From NCBI RefSeq assembly GCF_000316665.1, contig NC_019678.1, positions 1,302,001 through 1,366,000 of the forward strand: a DNA stretch of 64,000 nt. Reading direction: 5' to 3'. Shown here piece after piece: positions 18,441 to 27,602 of this stretch. A program made the position numbers and the translations under genes. Origin of the DNA: Rivularia sp. PCC 7116 (GTDB lineage Bacteria > Cyanobacteriota > Cyanobacteriia > Cyanobacteriales > Nostocaceae). Position 1 is the stretch's first letter; every line of letters begins with the position of its first letter. The notes below the pieces were generated by a model, which worked only from the letters and a program-made list of their open reading frames with translations, had not been told where the DNA came from and did no database searches.

Positions 18441-19194
18441 TGAGAAAATCTCTTAGTTAGGTGTAAGCGTCAAGGGTTTTCTTAAAATTTAAAAAATAAC
18501 TTTTAAGGGTGCCCGTCAATTAGCTCGCATTCGATTATCTCGCAGCGGTCGTAGATTTAGTCTAGACTTCAAGTCTTGCGGTTGCTATTAACTAAAATGT
18601 AGTTTTCACCTTTAACTTGAAATACATTTTAGAATTAATTTGAGGGATTTAAGTAACAATTATTGAGTTGACTTTTGAGCAAGCGAACTCTATGATTATT
18701 CTGTGCAATTTAAGGGTGCAAAGATTAATAACTAGTAAAAATACTTTATCGCTTCTGGAGTCATTTACTTTTATGTATCTGTATTAACACCCTGAAAAAT
18801 AGTTTTAAATACTACCCTTAAATGACTTTTTCACACTTACACGCTAACATATGAAAATATTAAACATCAACAATTTTTGGTTACCACATAGTTAAATTTA
18901 GCTATAATGTTTGACTTTTGTACTTAGCAGAACAATAATTTTTATCAGATATAATTTAGATAACAAAGTTATTTGAACAACAATGTGTTTTTGATTGATA
19001 AATATTTGAGTAAATAGACTTTTTACTATCAATAAAAATAAGGATTTTGAATTTTTGTATAGCAGCAGCGATTAAAAAAGCGGTTTTACATAAAATTGCA
19101 GTAAGTATAAATCCGGAAACCGTAAAATTGAAGCGGAAGACAAAATACTAGTAATTTACAATTAGTGTAAAGCAAACGGAGTCAATTTACGGTT
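18441..19194. other. Divergent intergenic region (about 750 bp)
   Basis: AT-rich spacer. One loose inverted repeat (AAAATGTA...TACATTTT, about 18593-18630) is visible; no gene is recognised. Confidence 0.45.
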
Positions 19195-19413
19195 ATGGCT
19201 GAACCCGCTACTTTAACTGCTACTGCGATCGCAACTTTAGCTTTTGGTAAGTTTATTGAAGGTGGAGCCGGTAAATTCGCGGAGAAGTTTACCGAAGCTG
19301 CTTTGCAAAAGATGGATGAACTCCGCAAGAAGATTTGGAATAAGTTGCGGGGTAAGAAGAATGCTGAAGCTGCAATACAAGGGTGTGTTGTCGCGAAGCG
19401 CAACGCACGATGA
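19195..19413 (+). pseudogene. Truncated gene: N-terminal domain interrupted by a MITE-like element
   Basis: The frame starts MAEPATLTATAIATLAFGKF and continues IEGGAGKFAEKFTEAALQKM DELRKKIWNKLRGKK. From memory this is the N-terminal domain of a recurrent family of longer Nostocales proteins of unknown function. After AEAAIQ (codon ending 19380) the reading enters a 75-bp inverted-repeat element and stops within it. Removing the element and one direct repeat does not restore the family sequence (frame would end after about 15 more codons), so the rest of the gene appears deleted too. I call it a remnant; expression is unknown. Confidence 0.6.
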
Positions 19414-19455
19414 TGTAAGGGTTTCGGTGCGTTAGACTAGCGTCGTAACACACCC
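19381..19455. mobile_element. 75-bp MITE-like inverted-repeat element with 5-bp target duplication
   Basis: Termini GGGTGTGTT (19381-19389) and AACACACCC (19447-19455) are perfect inverted repeats. Exactly adjacent on both sides is TACAA (19376-19380 and 19456-19460), as expected for a target-site duplication. The interior pairs again (CGCAACGCAC with GTGCGTTAG). It encodes nothing. A related copy lies at 21640-21704. Confidence 0.7.
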
Positions 19456-19542
19456 TACAAATACCTAGATTTTTCAATATTCAAAACGGATTCCTATAGG
19501 TAAAGTCGGTATTGAAAAAGGAAATAGCTATTGTTCAACATA

Positions 19543-19603
19543 AACCTCTCCCCTTCCCCTCTTCTTGTCAAGGAGAGGGGTGCCCGGAGGGCGGGGTGAG
19601 GTT
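19543..19603. repeat. Palindromic repeat covering the 3' end of the next gene
   Basis: AACCTCTCCCCTTCCCCTC and GAGAGGGG...GGCGGGGTGAGGTT form a strong imperfect hairpin around TTCTTGTCAA. It supplies the last codons (LTPPSGHPSP) and the stop of the minus-strand gene, and is a typical interspersed cyanobacterial repeat. Confidence 0.75.
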
Positions 19604-21472
19604 AAATTTGTAACTACCCGCTTCAATTCTCAATTCACCTTGTTTCCAACCTTGATAAATAGGTGTTTTTTCCCCTTCAGAATTTTGGTAAACAGCAAAG
19701 TTATTTTTCCAATCATGTAAATTACCATTTCGCCAAACTTTAGGTAAGTCTAAAGCTTGATGCTGTAATTTTACTTTTCCTGCAACACCTTGATATTCAA
19801 CTACACCGTTATTAATTTGATTTATATCTAAGCGAGATTTTGTAAGTATCGAATTTTGAAACTGCTGAAAATTTCCGTGAGTTTGCTTTTCACCTATTTC
19901 TAATGCAAATCCGCTGTAGGTATTTCCAGTGCCGGTAGCAGTTAAAATTTGCTCTTGAGGATATCTTTTACTTAGTTTAGAAGTTTTATCGGCATTAATT
20001 CCTTCAATATCAAGATTGATTGGTGTTAAAGCCAACCATGTTTTTTCGTAGCGAATAAAGGTGATGTTGTTTTTGGTTTCTATCTTGGCTGATTTAGGTA
20101 AAAAGAATTGAAAAGGTGCTTCTAGTTTGTCGTTGAGAAAGATTACTAAGTTGCGGTATTGGGCAATATTGTCACCACCAACGCTAGATGTCGATATTTT
20201 ATTGGGGTTATTACCCGTCGCTGCAATAAAATAATCTACACCACGTTTGGAATTAAAAGCCATCATCTTAAAACCATTCCAGTCACCACCGGAGCCTTTA
20301 GCCAAAGTACCTAGTTGAAAACTATTACCAAAATACAAGGTTTCATGAAACTGCGGCGCAGTATCGTTACCTGGTTTCCAATTTTCATAAGTAGGCTTTG
20401 AATTCAGCAATTCTACTGGTTTAGCAAACTGCTTTTTTGCTAAAGCAACAATTGCTGGATGGGGACGATAGCTACTGGTAATTACATGAACTGAATCTGG
20501 AGAAGGTTTGGGATCTTCAATTGGTGAATCGTTAAAATACAGTCCTAATTCATGGGTAGATAAAGCACACCAAACACAATTTCCTTTTCCGTAGTCGCGC
20601 TTAGTTGCGCCACCAAATCCACCCCGCCAATATTTCAAAGCACCGGAAGCTAAAAGCCAATCTAATCCAGCTTTAGCAATAGATTTCACTTCTTTATCCT
20701 TAGCAAAATCATAAAGATTCAGATAAGCGGTAATGGTATGCCCGAGGTAGTTTTCCGAATCCCATTCACCTTGTCCAATTTGATACAAAGTGCTGATATT
20801 TCTTTGAATGCGTTTTTTATATGCTTGCCTTGTTGCTTCGTTTCCCGTTTCTTCAGCAAATAAATATACCGCACTATTCCGCATTGCTTTTAAATTGTCA
20901 GTGTTACGACAATCCACCCAACTATCACAATTATCCGTCGATCTAGCCCAGAATTTTCGGCGCTCGGGAAAACGACGCTTTAAGGGATCTTCTGCTGTCA
21001 GAAGCTGCATGGCTTGTTTCATTCGCTGACGATATTCCGGGCTAAGATATTTACCAAAATAAAAATATTTACGAACTTGCCCTTTAAGAGTAAAGCTGGA
21101 ATAAAAATCAATTCCCAAAGTATGTGGATGACTTTTAGCATCTGCATCTTCAGCTTGAAGAAAAGCAATAGCTTTGTCGCGATTTCCCGCAAGAAAATCA
21201 ATCATCGCTTTGGGATAAGAACGTTTTTCGCTTTCAAAAGATGTAGTTCCGTAGTTCTTACCAGCGAGTTTTGTAATTACTTGTTTTGCACGCTGCTGGA
21301 ATTCTGCTTCCATCTGCGGTGTCCATTGATTCTTCGTTGATTCTTGTAAAAGTGGCTGTTGAAATTTAGTTTCTAATTGCAGTGTTGATTCGTTTTTTGC
21401 ATTAGTGCGATTGCAGCTTGCAGAAAGGAAAAGCAAGCTGAAGGTGATAGTTTTCAGGATAAAATGTTTCAT
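19568..21472 (-). CDS. Large exported protein, possible polysaccharide-active (alpha/alpha-toroid-like)
   Basis: I do not firmly recognise this protein. From ATG 21472 it begins MKHFILKTITFSLLFLSASC, a signal peptide with a lipobox-like SASC, so it is exported and perhaps a lipoprotein; 48 upstream in-frame bases to 21520 look non-coding. The N-terminal half is helical with Trp/Tyr-rich motifs (WDSENYLGHTITAYLNLYDF, WLLASGALKYWRGGFGG) and the C-terminal half is beta-rich (FHETLYFGNSFQLGTL, GDWNGFKMMAF), a plan reminiscent of heparinase or polysaccharide-lyase-like proteins. The function is inference only. The last residues (LTPPSGHPSP) come from an interspersed repeat, so the original C-terminus may have been replaced. 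Confidence 0.6.
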   Translation of the reverse strand: MKHFILKTITFSLLFLSASCNRTNAKNESTLQLETKFQQPLLQESTKNQWTPQMEAEFQQRAKQVITKLAGKNYGTTSFESEKRSYPKAMIDFLAGNRDKAIAFLQAEDADAKSHPHTLGIDFYSSFTLKGQVRKYFYFGKYLSPEYRQRMKQAMQLLTAEDPLKRRFPERRKFWARSTDNCDSWVDCRNTDNLKAMRNSAVYLFAEETGNEATRQAYKKRIQRNISTLYQIGQGEWDSENYLGHTITAYLNLYDFAKDKEVKSIAKAGLDWLLASGALKYWRGGFGGATKRDYGKGNCVWCALSTHELGLYFNDSPIEDPKPSPDSVHVITSSYRPHPAIVALAKKQFAKPVELLNSKPTYENWKPGNDTAPQFHETLYFGNSFQLGTLAKGSGGDWNGFKMMAFNSKRGVDYFIAATGNNPNKISTSSVGGDNIAQYRNLVIFLNDKLEAPFQFFLPKSAKIETKNNITFIRYEKTWLALTPINLDIEGINADKTSKLSKRYPQEQILTATGTGNTYSGFALEIGEKQTHGNFQQFQNSILTKSRLDINQINNGVVEYQGVAGKVKLQHQALDLPKVWRNGNLHDWKNNFAVYQNSEGEKTPIYQGWKQGELRIEAGSYKFNLTPPSGHPSP

Positions 21473-21520
21473 GTTAAAGGTTTTAACATAATTATTTCTC
21501 TGATTTAAGTAAGTGAACAA

Positions 21521-21864
21521 AATTATTTACTCTTATTAAAAGCTAAAAAATTAGCCCTAAATCTTGCGATTGTTTCGTTTCACTCGCAATGACATTGTGT
21601 AATTAATTATGTTTAACTACTTATTTATTAGACTCGGATGGTGCGTTAGAGCATCATATAAATTATCGTTTAATTTGATATACAATCATGGGTCTAACAC
21701 ACCCTAAAATTGGATTATGTTTGATTAATTAATGTGCTATCAAAAAAATATAAAAAATAGTCCCCTCGCTGCTAACGGGAGACTAATAATAACTCGTAAT
21801 TTAATTGAATTTAATGCATAAATAAAGGATTAAAATCAAAGTATTTAGTATTTAGTATTTACCT
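21521..21864. other. Intergenic region with two interspersed repeats
   Basis: It holds an inverted relative of the 14140 repeat (21562-21600, TTGCGATTGTTTCGTTTCAC) and a MITE-like copy (21640-21704). Otherwise AT-rich and without a gene. Confidence 0.6.
21640..21704. repeat. Second MITE-like copy (65 bp)
   Basis: GGTGCGTTA at 21640 and TAACACACCC at 21695-21704 form an imperfect terminal inverted repeat matching the ends of the 19381-19455 element; the interior differs and is AT-rich. No clear direct repeat flanks it. Confidence 0.55.
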
Positions 21865-22410
21865 TTAACTTTCAACCTCATCACCAACCCTGACATCAAT
21901 CACGCTGCCTCTGAAGTTATAATTAAACCCTTCTAATTCAAAAGGCATTCCAATTTTTACTTTACTATTACCCAAAACAGGACCGCTATCGGTAATTGTT
22001 GCTTTACCTGCTAATGTCAAAAGCATATCTGTGCTAAAGACATTTTCTCTGGGATCTGGGACTAATTTAACGGTACCATCGGGTTGAGTTACAATAATTT
22101 TTCTAGGTAGTACTTGAATGGATTTAATGGGAATTTGACCGTAGGGCTGGTTGCGGATAATAACGTTGGTTTTTTCTCCTTTTTTTAACCCTCCTCCCTC
22201 AGATAATCTATCTACATCGCGTACTTTTAATCCCCGAACAACTAAATCAACTTCGATGGGTTTTGTTGTGGTACCTACTTGAGCTACCGAGCCAGTGGTT
22301 CCAGGGAATAAAAAAATACCTCCTATTACTAGTAATATTACTAGTAAAGCTCCGATATCTAGAATATTGAATTTACCGAATAAGCGACCTTTAGAATCTA
22401 TTATAGACAC
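21865..22410 (-). CDS. DUF4330 family protein, membrane-anchored
   Basis: The protein is 181 aa with a cytoplasmic N-terminus (SIIDSKGRLFGKFNILDIGA), one membrane helix (LLVILLVIGGIFLFP, about 22-37) and a beta-rich extracytoplasmic domain, the plan of DUF4330 proteins widespread in cyanobacteria. The motif KGRLFGKFNILD is diagnostic. Function unknown. It is divergent from the M48 protease gene. Confidence 0.85.
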   Translation of the reverse strand: MSIIDSKGRLFGKFNILDIGALLVILLVIGGIFLFPGTTGSVAQVGTTTKPIEVDLVVRGLKVRDVDRLSEGGGLKKGEKTNVIIRNQPYGQIPIKSIQVLPRKIIVTQPDGTVKLVPDPRENVFSTDMLLTLAGKATITDSGPVLGNSKVKIGMPFELEGFNYNFRGSVIDVRVGDEVES

Positions 22411-22595
22411 AATGAATTTTTCCTATTTACAGATGGGATATGAGGATTGATATAAGCGAAGATGAAATTACTAGAAGTAGAAGTTAATAGATATCTGATA
22501 TGCAAAAAAAGCATAAAGGATGAAAGAGCAAATTTTACTACTATTTTCTTCCTTCGCGTTATAGGACAATTTATTAATAACACTACTTTTCATGG

Positions 22596-22688
22596 CTTTC
22601 ATGAAAGAATGCACAATTAGTTGCCATGTTTAACAGCAAAGCTATTGTTAAGTCAAGCAGACTAGATAACCGATTGTGGCTTGACTTA
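22596..22688. promoter_or_regulatory. Palindromes in the divergent spacer upstream of the M48 protease gene
   Basis: A perfect palindrome CTTTCATGAAAG (22596-22607) and a perfect 10-bp inverted repeat TAAGTCAAGC...GCTTGACTTA (22649-22688, 20-base loop) lie 76-168 bp upstream of the protease start. Either could be an operator or an mRNA leader hairpin; no known site is matched. Confidence 0.4.
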
Positions 22689-22763
22689 GTAATAACTAAG
22701 ACCTGCAACTTATAAGGCTATTTATCGTCTTATAACTTACGTTCTTCTAAAACCTCCTCGAAC

Positions 22764-23630
22764 TTGATGATGATTGAAAAAACAAAATTTTATTTAAATT
22801 TCCGTTCCTTACGAAAAAGATTCTTTTATCCGTTAATTTCTGTAGTTTTAGCATTTAGCCTGTGCTTGACTACACCATCTTCGGCTCTAGGTATTTCTAT
22901 CTGGGATATACTTTTTCAAGGTGCCCAAATAATTCAACTTTCTAATATATCAGACAAGCAAGAAGTTCGGCTTGGCAGACAAATAAATCAGCAACTGGTC
23001 AAAAGCGATATTAAACTTTACCGCAATTCTCAAATCAACAACTACATACAAAGAATTGGTAAGCGTTTAGAAGCCCAAAATACTCGGAAGAAAATCCCGT
23101 ATAAATTCCAGGTAGTCAAAGATGACAGCATTAATGCTTTTGCTACTGCTGGTGGGTATGTCTATATTAATACTGGTCTAATTAAGGCTGCCGACAATGA
23201 AGCCGAATTAGCAAGTGTAGTTGCTCACGAAATTGCTCATATTGAAGGTAGACATGTAGTAGAGCAGATGAAGAAAACTGCGATCGCTAGAGGTTTAGCT
23301 ACAGCAGCAGGTGTCGAAAATAGCAGGTTGGTTCAGCTGGGAGTTGAGTTAGGTTATCGTCGTCCTAACAGTCGTGGAGCCGAACGCGATGCCGATAGAC
23401 GTGGATTAAGAATGCTTACAGATGCAGGTTACGCTCCTCAAGCAATGGTTTCCTTCATGAAGAAGTTAAAAAGCAAAAGCAGGAGTGGAGTTCCGACATT
23501 TTTAAGTACTCACCCTTCACCTAGTAATCGGGTGCAATATCTTCAAAGTTGGGTTAACGCAAAACCCAGTAAAGGTAAAGATGGTTTAAGCACAACTGCA
23601 TACCGGAGAAATATCCGACAATTATTATAA
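22764..23630 (+). CDS. M48-family metalloprotease, secreted or periplasmic
   Basis: This is a zinc peptidase of the M48C (BepA/LoiP/Oma1-like) type, which in other bacteria works in envelope quality control. A signal peptide covers about residues 20-42. The zinc motif HEIAH is at 155-159 (His155, Glu156, His159), and the third ligand fits Glu207 in GAERDADRRG. A STHPSPSNR motif near the C-terminus is also typical. At 288 aa it lacks the TPR domain of BepA. Start is uncertain among the first three Met codons. Confidence 0.9.
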   Translation: MMMIEKTKFYLNFRSLRKRFFYPLISVVLAFSLCLTTPSSALGISIWDILFQGAQIIQLSNISDKQEVRLGRQINQQLVKSDIKLYRNSQINNYIQRIGKRLEAQNTRKKIPYKFQVVKDDSINAFATAGGYVYINTGLIKAADNEAELASVVAHEIAHIEGRHVVEQMKKTAIARGLATAAGVENSRLVQLGVELGYRRPNSRGAERDADRRGLRMLTDAGYAPQAMVSFMKKLKSKSRSGVPTFLSTHPSPSNRVQYLQSWVNAKPSKGKDGLSTTAYRRNIRQLL

Positions 23631-23687
23631 AGATTTAGAAGTTAGGGGTTAGGAGTTTCTAACCTTTAACCTTTAACCTTGAATCCC

Positions 23688-24467
23688 TCAAGCCCATAAC
23701 CTGCTGCTATTACGATTGACTTTTAGTGAAGTCACATTTACTTTTGCTGATGCTTCTTCTACAGGTAAGGTACGGACTTGCTTTTTAAACATGTTGGCTT
23801 GGTACACCTGACGATTTGTAACATCGAATGCCGTCAGCCAACCGCTACGGGGATGATAAGCACCTGTATCTAAATCCAGCCAACCGGCACCTCTGGCAAT
23901 TTTTCCAGGTGCAATTCCAGGAAACGTAAAAGTAATAGTGTGACCGACGATAATTACTTTATCTGAAAAATAAGGTTTTTGAATGCTGTGAAATTTGTCT
24001 CTAATCCAGCAAAATTGTTCTGCTTTTTGTTCTTCTATGGTTTTTGAAGGATCAATACCTGCGTGGACTAAAAAGATGTCTCCTAAATCTATATATAAAG
24101 GTAAACTCTCAAACCATTCGAGATGTTCTTGAGGTACTTTACCGTTTTTATAGCTTGCTAAAGTTGCTTGCCCACCACTGTAAAGCCATCCTTGTACGCT
24201 GGGAGTGGAAGCATTTTTATCTCTAAGAATTTTGATTAGCATATGCTCGTGATTTCCGAGCAAGCAAGGATAAGAATTATCCTTAACAAAATCTACCACT
24301 TGGGAACTCTGGGGACCTCTATCTATTAAATCCCCCAGAAAAAAAATTTTATCTTCTGCCGTTGGGGCGATCGCCTCTAACAATTGCATCAAGCCTTGAT
24401 AGTGACCATGCACATCCCCTATAACTATACGACGGTGGCTAGTTGCACTCATGGGTGTGGACTTCAA
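23688..24467 (-). CDS. Calcineurin-like metallophosphoesterase (PrpA/ApaH-like)
   Basis: This is a two-metal phosphoesterase of the bacterial serine/threonine-phosphatase or ApaH-like group. All core motifs are visible: GDVHGHY (about 17-23), GDLIDRGPQS (about 45-54), GNHEHML (about 74-80), LVHAGI and VGHT. Length 259 aa is normal. The substrate (phosphoprotein or dinucleotide polyphosphate) cannot be told. A start at Met6 is as plausible as Met1. It is convergent with the M48 gene. Confidence 0.88.
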   Translation of the reverse strand: MKSTPMSATSHRRIVIGDVHGHYQGLMQLLEAIAPTAEDKIFFLGDLIDRGPQSSQVVDFVKDNSYPCLLGNHEHMLIKILRDKNASTPSVQGWLYSGGQATLASYKNGKVPQEHLEWFESLPLYIDLGDIFLVHAGIDPSKTIEEQKAEQFCWIRDKFHSIQKPYFSDKVIIVGHTITFTFPGIAPGKIARGAGWLDLDTGAYHPRSGWLTAFDVTNRQVYQANMFKKQVRTLPVEEASAKVNVTSLKVNRNSSRLWA

Positions 24468-24861
24468 TAAATTTGTTTTATATTCCTGATTCAGTAGAAA
24501 TCACTATTAATCAGTAAGAAAATGTAAAAAATTTTCTATGCATCAGTTTAATAAAATCAATTTCATTAATAAAGAATGAAATGTTACAAACCTTACTAAT
24601 TAATCACTAAGAGTCTTTTTCTTTTGCTTAAATATCGTATCCGTATAATTACTTTTTTTTTAAATAAATGTCTTTTAAAATACATATTGTCTTGAGTGAG
24701 AATACGATATTTTAGCTTGAATATTGGTTAAGGCACTTACAGATAATAAATTTTTTGAAATTTCTTGGATCTTGCTCATAGAAGTTTTGCGGCAAAGTAG
24801 CTGCATAAAGCAATTAAGTTTTAAAATTCAGATTGAGAAAGTTGATTTATCGGAGTACGTA
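24468..24861. other. Divergent intergenic region (394 bp)
   Basis: AT-rich spacer, no recognisable element. The DUF2470 frame is open leftwards to 24724, but that part does not look coding. Confidence 0.4.
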
Positions 24862-25137
24862 ATGTCAGAAGAATTTTCTACCCAAGTTAGCGATCGCATT
24901 TGTAAGCACATGAACGACGACCATGCGGAGGCTGTGGCACTTTACGCTAAGGCTTATGGCGATTTAAAGGATGCGACAGCAGCGACAATGCTTTCTATTG
25001 ATGCTGAAGGGATGAATTTACAAGCTCAGGCAAATGGCGAAGAAGTGCCCCTCAGAATTAAATTTGACCATACTTTGAAAAATGCCGAAGATGCTCACCA
25101 TACATTAATTGATATGTTGAAGCAGGTAAGGAAATAA
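24862..25137 (+). CDS. DUF2470 domain protein (HugZ-like C-terminal domain)
   Basis: The product is a stand-alone 91-aa DUF2470 domain, related to the C-terminal part of heme-iron-utilization proteins. The hallmark ICKHMNDDHAEAVALYAKAY is near the N-terminus, with DAEGMNL and a terminal DAHHTLIDMLKQ. The frame is open from 24724, but MSEEFSTQVSDRICKHMN at 24862 matches family starts and the upstream 46 codons do not. Function is unproven; heme or redox binding is suggested by the family. Confidence 0.85.
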   Translation: MSEEFSTQVSDRICKHMNDDHAEAVALYAKAYGDLKDATAATMLSIDAEGMNLQAQANGEEVPLRIKFDHTLKNAEDAHHTLIDMLKQVRK

Positions 25138-25261
25138 ATTTTGAGTTAGGGGTGAGGAGTTAGGAATCATTAATTCTTCCCTCTGATTTGAAAGAGCATT
25201 CTTGAGCAGGGGAGGCGTGGGAAGCAGGGGGAGAAAACTTTTATGGTAATGATTTTTTATC

Positions 25262-25312
25262 GGGACTGTTACTTATTACCCATTACCCATTACCCATTAC
25301 CTATTACCTTCG
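25262..25312. repeat. STRR array (CATTACC heptamers)
   Basis: Five to six heptamers of CATTACC/TATTACC run into the stop region of the MFS transporter gene. Confidence 0.85.
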
Positions 25313-26547
25313 CATTTAAATTCAGGTTTAAGTGTATAAGCAAAGCAGGCTGTGAGAATAGTAAGTACGCCTGTAATCCAGAAAGGACTTTTGTAACCAA
25401 GACTGACGAGCATACCTGAAATCGGCGGTCCAATAGCGTTGGAAATGCTTAGATAAGATGCATTAATTCCCAGAATTTCTCCTTGTTCCCGTTCGGTACT
25501 ATTTAAGGATAAAATTGAGTCTATTAACGGCATTGGAAAAGAATTTACAAACCCAAAAACTGCAATAATTATAAAAAATGCAGTTAGATAGGGAAAAGTA
25601 GGAATCAATAAGAAGGTGATTCCACGCGCAAATAATGCCAAAGATAGAATATCAATTAAATTAAATTTTTTCCTCAGTGGGTCAAGCGCCACAACTTGAG
25701 AGATAAACCCCAACATGCCAACGACAGCAAAAGTAATTGCTAATGTTTTCGCATCTTGGTTAAGAACTTTGAGTACAAATGGTTGAAATGCAAAAGTAAA
25801 AATTGTAAAAGTAGAGCCGCTTAAAAAAGTTAGAACAAAAAGCTTTCCTAGTTTTGGACGAACTGCGGACTGAAAAATTTTGATAAAGCCAAAGTCGCTC
25901 CAACTTAAATGAAATGGCTGTTTATTAGTAGGTGGCAAAGTTTCTGGTAAGAAGAAAATAGTCAAAATGCTTGCGAGCAAAGCTATAGCCGCACCTACGA
26001 TGAAACTCATTCCCAATGAAGTTACACCTCTAACTGTAGGTAACTGCTGCGCTACATAGCTTAATGCTGGGCCAGCGACAAAACCCAAACGAAAAACAGC
26101 ACCAAAAATGCCAAAAGCTTTAGCACGTTGATCGACAGTTGTAATATCGCTAACTACAGCCCTAGCAATAGAAGTATTTCCACCAGTTAAACCATCAAAT
26201 ATACGCGCTAGATACAACAACCAAGCTACAGGAGTTACGGCAGCAACAATACCAGATAAAACCGTTCCCAGCAGACTTATTACTAGTAAAGGTTTTCTTC
26301 CCAAACGGTCTGAAAGCCTTCCTAAAATAGGAGTACCAACAAATTGAGGTAATGCATAAGCGGTACTCAGCAAACTTGCTTGAAAATCATTCAATCCAAA
26401 CTGCTTCGCGTAGGGATACAGTAGTGGAATAATTATCGTAAAGCTAACCGAATTTATAAAGGCAACCAGGGTAACAATCCAAAACTGGAGGGGTAATTTA
26501 GACTGTTCCCTTGAATTTTTCAAGTTCATGTACTGAATTAGAGTCAA
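25297..26547 (-). CDS. Major facilitator superfamily transporter (TetA/YfcJ-like drug antiporter group)
   Basis: The product is a 12-helix permease of 416 aa. The MFS motif A GRLSDRLGRKPLL lies in the loop between helices 2 and 3, and a TGGNTSIARAVVSDITT segment after helix 4 matches the DHA1 drug:H+ antiporter group. Helices are evident throughout and the frame is intact. The substrate is unknown. Its stop region is overlapped by an STRR array. A start at Met7 is possible. Confidence 0.87.
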   Translation of the reverse strand: MTLIQYMNLKNSREQSKLPLQFWIVTLVAFINSVSFTIIIPLLYPYAKQFGLNDFQASLLSTAYALPQFVGTPILGRLSDRLGRKPLLVISLLGTVLSGIVAAVTPVAWLLYLARIFDGLTGGNTSIARAVVSDITTVDQRAKAFGIFGAVFRLGFVAGPALSYVAQQLPTVRGVTSLGMSFIVGAAIALLASILTIFFLPETLPPTNKQPFHLSWSDFGFIKIFQSAVRPKLGKLFVLTFLSGSTFTIFTFAFQPFVLKVLNQDAKTLAITFAVVGMLGFISQVVALDPLRKKFNLIDILSLALFARGITFLLIPTFPYLTAFFIIIAVFGFVNSFPMPLIDSILSLNSTEREQGEILGINASYLSISNAIGPPISGMLVSLGYKSPFWITGVLTILTACFAYTLKPEFKCEGNR

Positions 26548-26740
26548 TATTGCCAGAATTCGGTCTATTCTTTACAGAAAATTCTAACTGGCGGTTTCTC
26601 CTGTAGCTTAGCTGATTGATATTTCTTTAAACTTCCTCAATTAGTAGAGATGTATTTTAATTAAGCAATCTATCTTAAGATAGTTGACAAAATCATTTTT
26701 AATCTTTGAATTGAATTTACGAAATTAAAACTAACAATCA

Positions 26741-27529
26741 TCAAACTTCCTGCAACAACCAAAAGCCGGTATAAGTCATTCCAGAGTCATCTGGCTGTAC
26801 TAACAAGAAATGTAATCCTTGGCTTTGTTGCTTGCGTTGTTGATATAGCGCGGCAGCTTGTGAAACTTCCTCATCTTCAAATGTTGCCACAATCCATCTG
26901 TCTACTAAACCCGCTTCTAATACCAAACCGTCTGGGGCACCAGCAATGTAATTTAGAGCTACAGGGCGATTTTCTTTTAACCATCTCGCTAAAAGCATAG
27001 ATTTGCGTCCACCATAAATTACTACACCCGGAACAGGTACTGTTGAAGCCAAACCCATATTAATCGGCAATAACAAATCGGGTGTTTCTAAAATCGGAAT
27101 TGGGCGTTCCGAAAAAAAATCACCGATATCGCCAGCCCGTAGAGTCGCAAAACTCCATTTATCTCCCCAAATATTTTCAGATAAAGGTACCGGCGGTGGC
27201 TTATCTAAAGCTGTAAATTGCTGCTTTTGTTTCAACCATGTTTTTAAAGCAATAGTTCTGCGAGTTGCTTCGACTTTAATTCCTAAAATCTTTCCAGCTT
27301 GTTCAATTAAACTTAAAGACTGGGGACGAAAAACTTGCATAACATCTGGTAGGCTATCCGATGCTGCTTGTTGAATTTGAGAAACTACCCAGCTAGAATT
27401 AGCTTCTGACTGGGGACAAGTTGCCTCATATTTCAATTCAAGAGTTGAATCGCAAATCGATAAATCCCATAAAACCTGTCCCGATTTCTCCGGTTGCGAA
27501 CGACGATAAAAATCAATTTGCCAAAACAT
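26741..27529 (-). CDS. Tab2/Atab2-family RNA-binding protein
   Basis: The plastid homologs Tab2 and Atab2 bind the psaB leader and are needed for photosystem I translation; cyanobacterial members are thought to support photosystem synthesis. MFWQIDFYRRSQPEKSGQVL WDL matches the family N-terminus, followed by SSWVVSQIQQA and QVFRPQSLSLIEQAG, and the C-terminal LDRWIVATF-like block (VDRWIVATFEDEEVSQA). The frame is open to 27619, but the extra 30 codons are translated STRR DNA; I use ATG 27529. Length 262 aa is normal. Confidence 0.85.
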   Translation of the reverse strand: MFWQIDFYRRSQPEKSGQVLWDLSICDSTLELKYEATCPQSEANSSWVVSQIQQAASDSLPDVMQVFRPQSLSLIEQAGKILGIKVEATRRTIALKTWLKQKQQFTALDKPPPVPLSENIWGDKWSFATLRAGDIGDFFSERPIPILETPDLLLPINMGLASTVPVPGVVIYGGRKSMLLARWLKENRPVALNYIAGAPDGLVLEAGLVDRWIVATFEDEEVSQAAALYQQRKQQSQGLHFLLVQPDDSGMTYTGFWLLQEV

Positions 27530-27537
27530 AATACAGT

Positions 27538-27602
27538 TATCAGTGAACAGGGAACAGGGAATAGTGAACAGTGAACAGTGAACAGTGAACAGTGAACGGT
27601 GA
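27538..27602. repeat. STRR array (GAACAGT heptamers)
   Basis: About eight heptamers of GAACAGT/GAACAGG sit immediately upstream of the Tab2 start and would be read as a false N-terminal extension. Confidence 0.9.
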
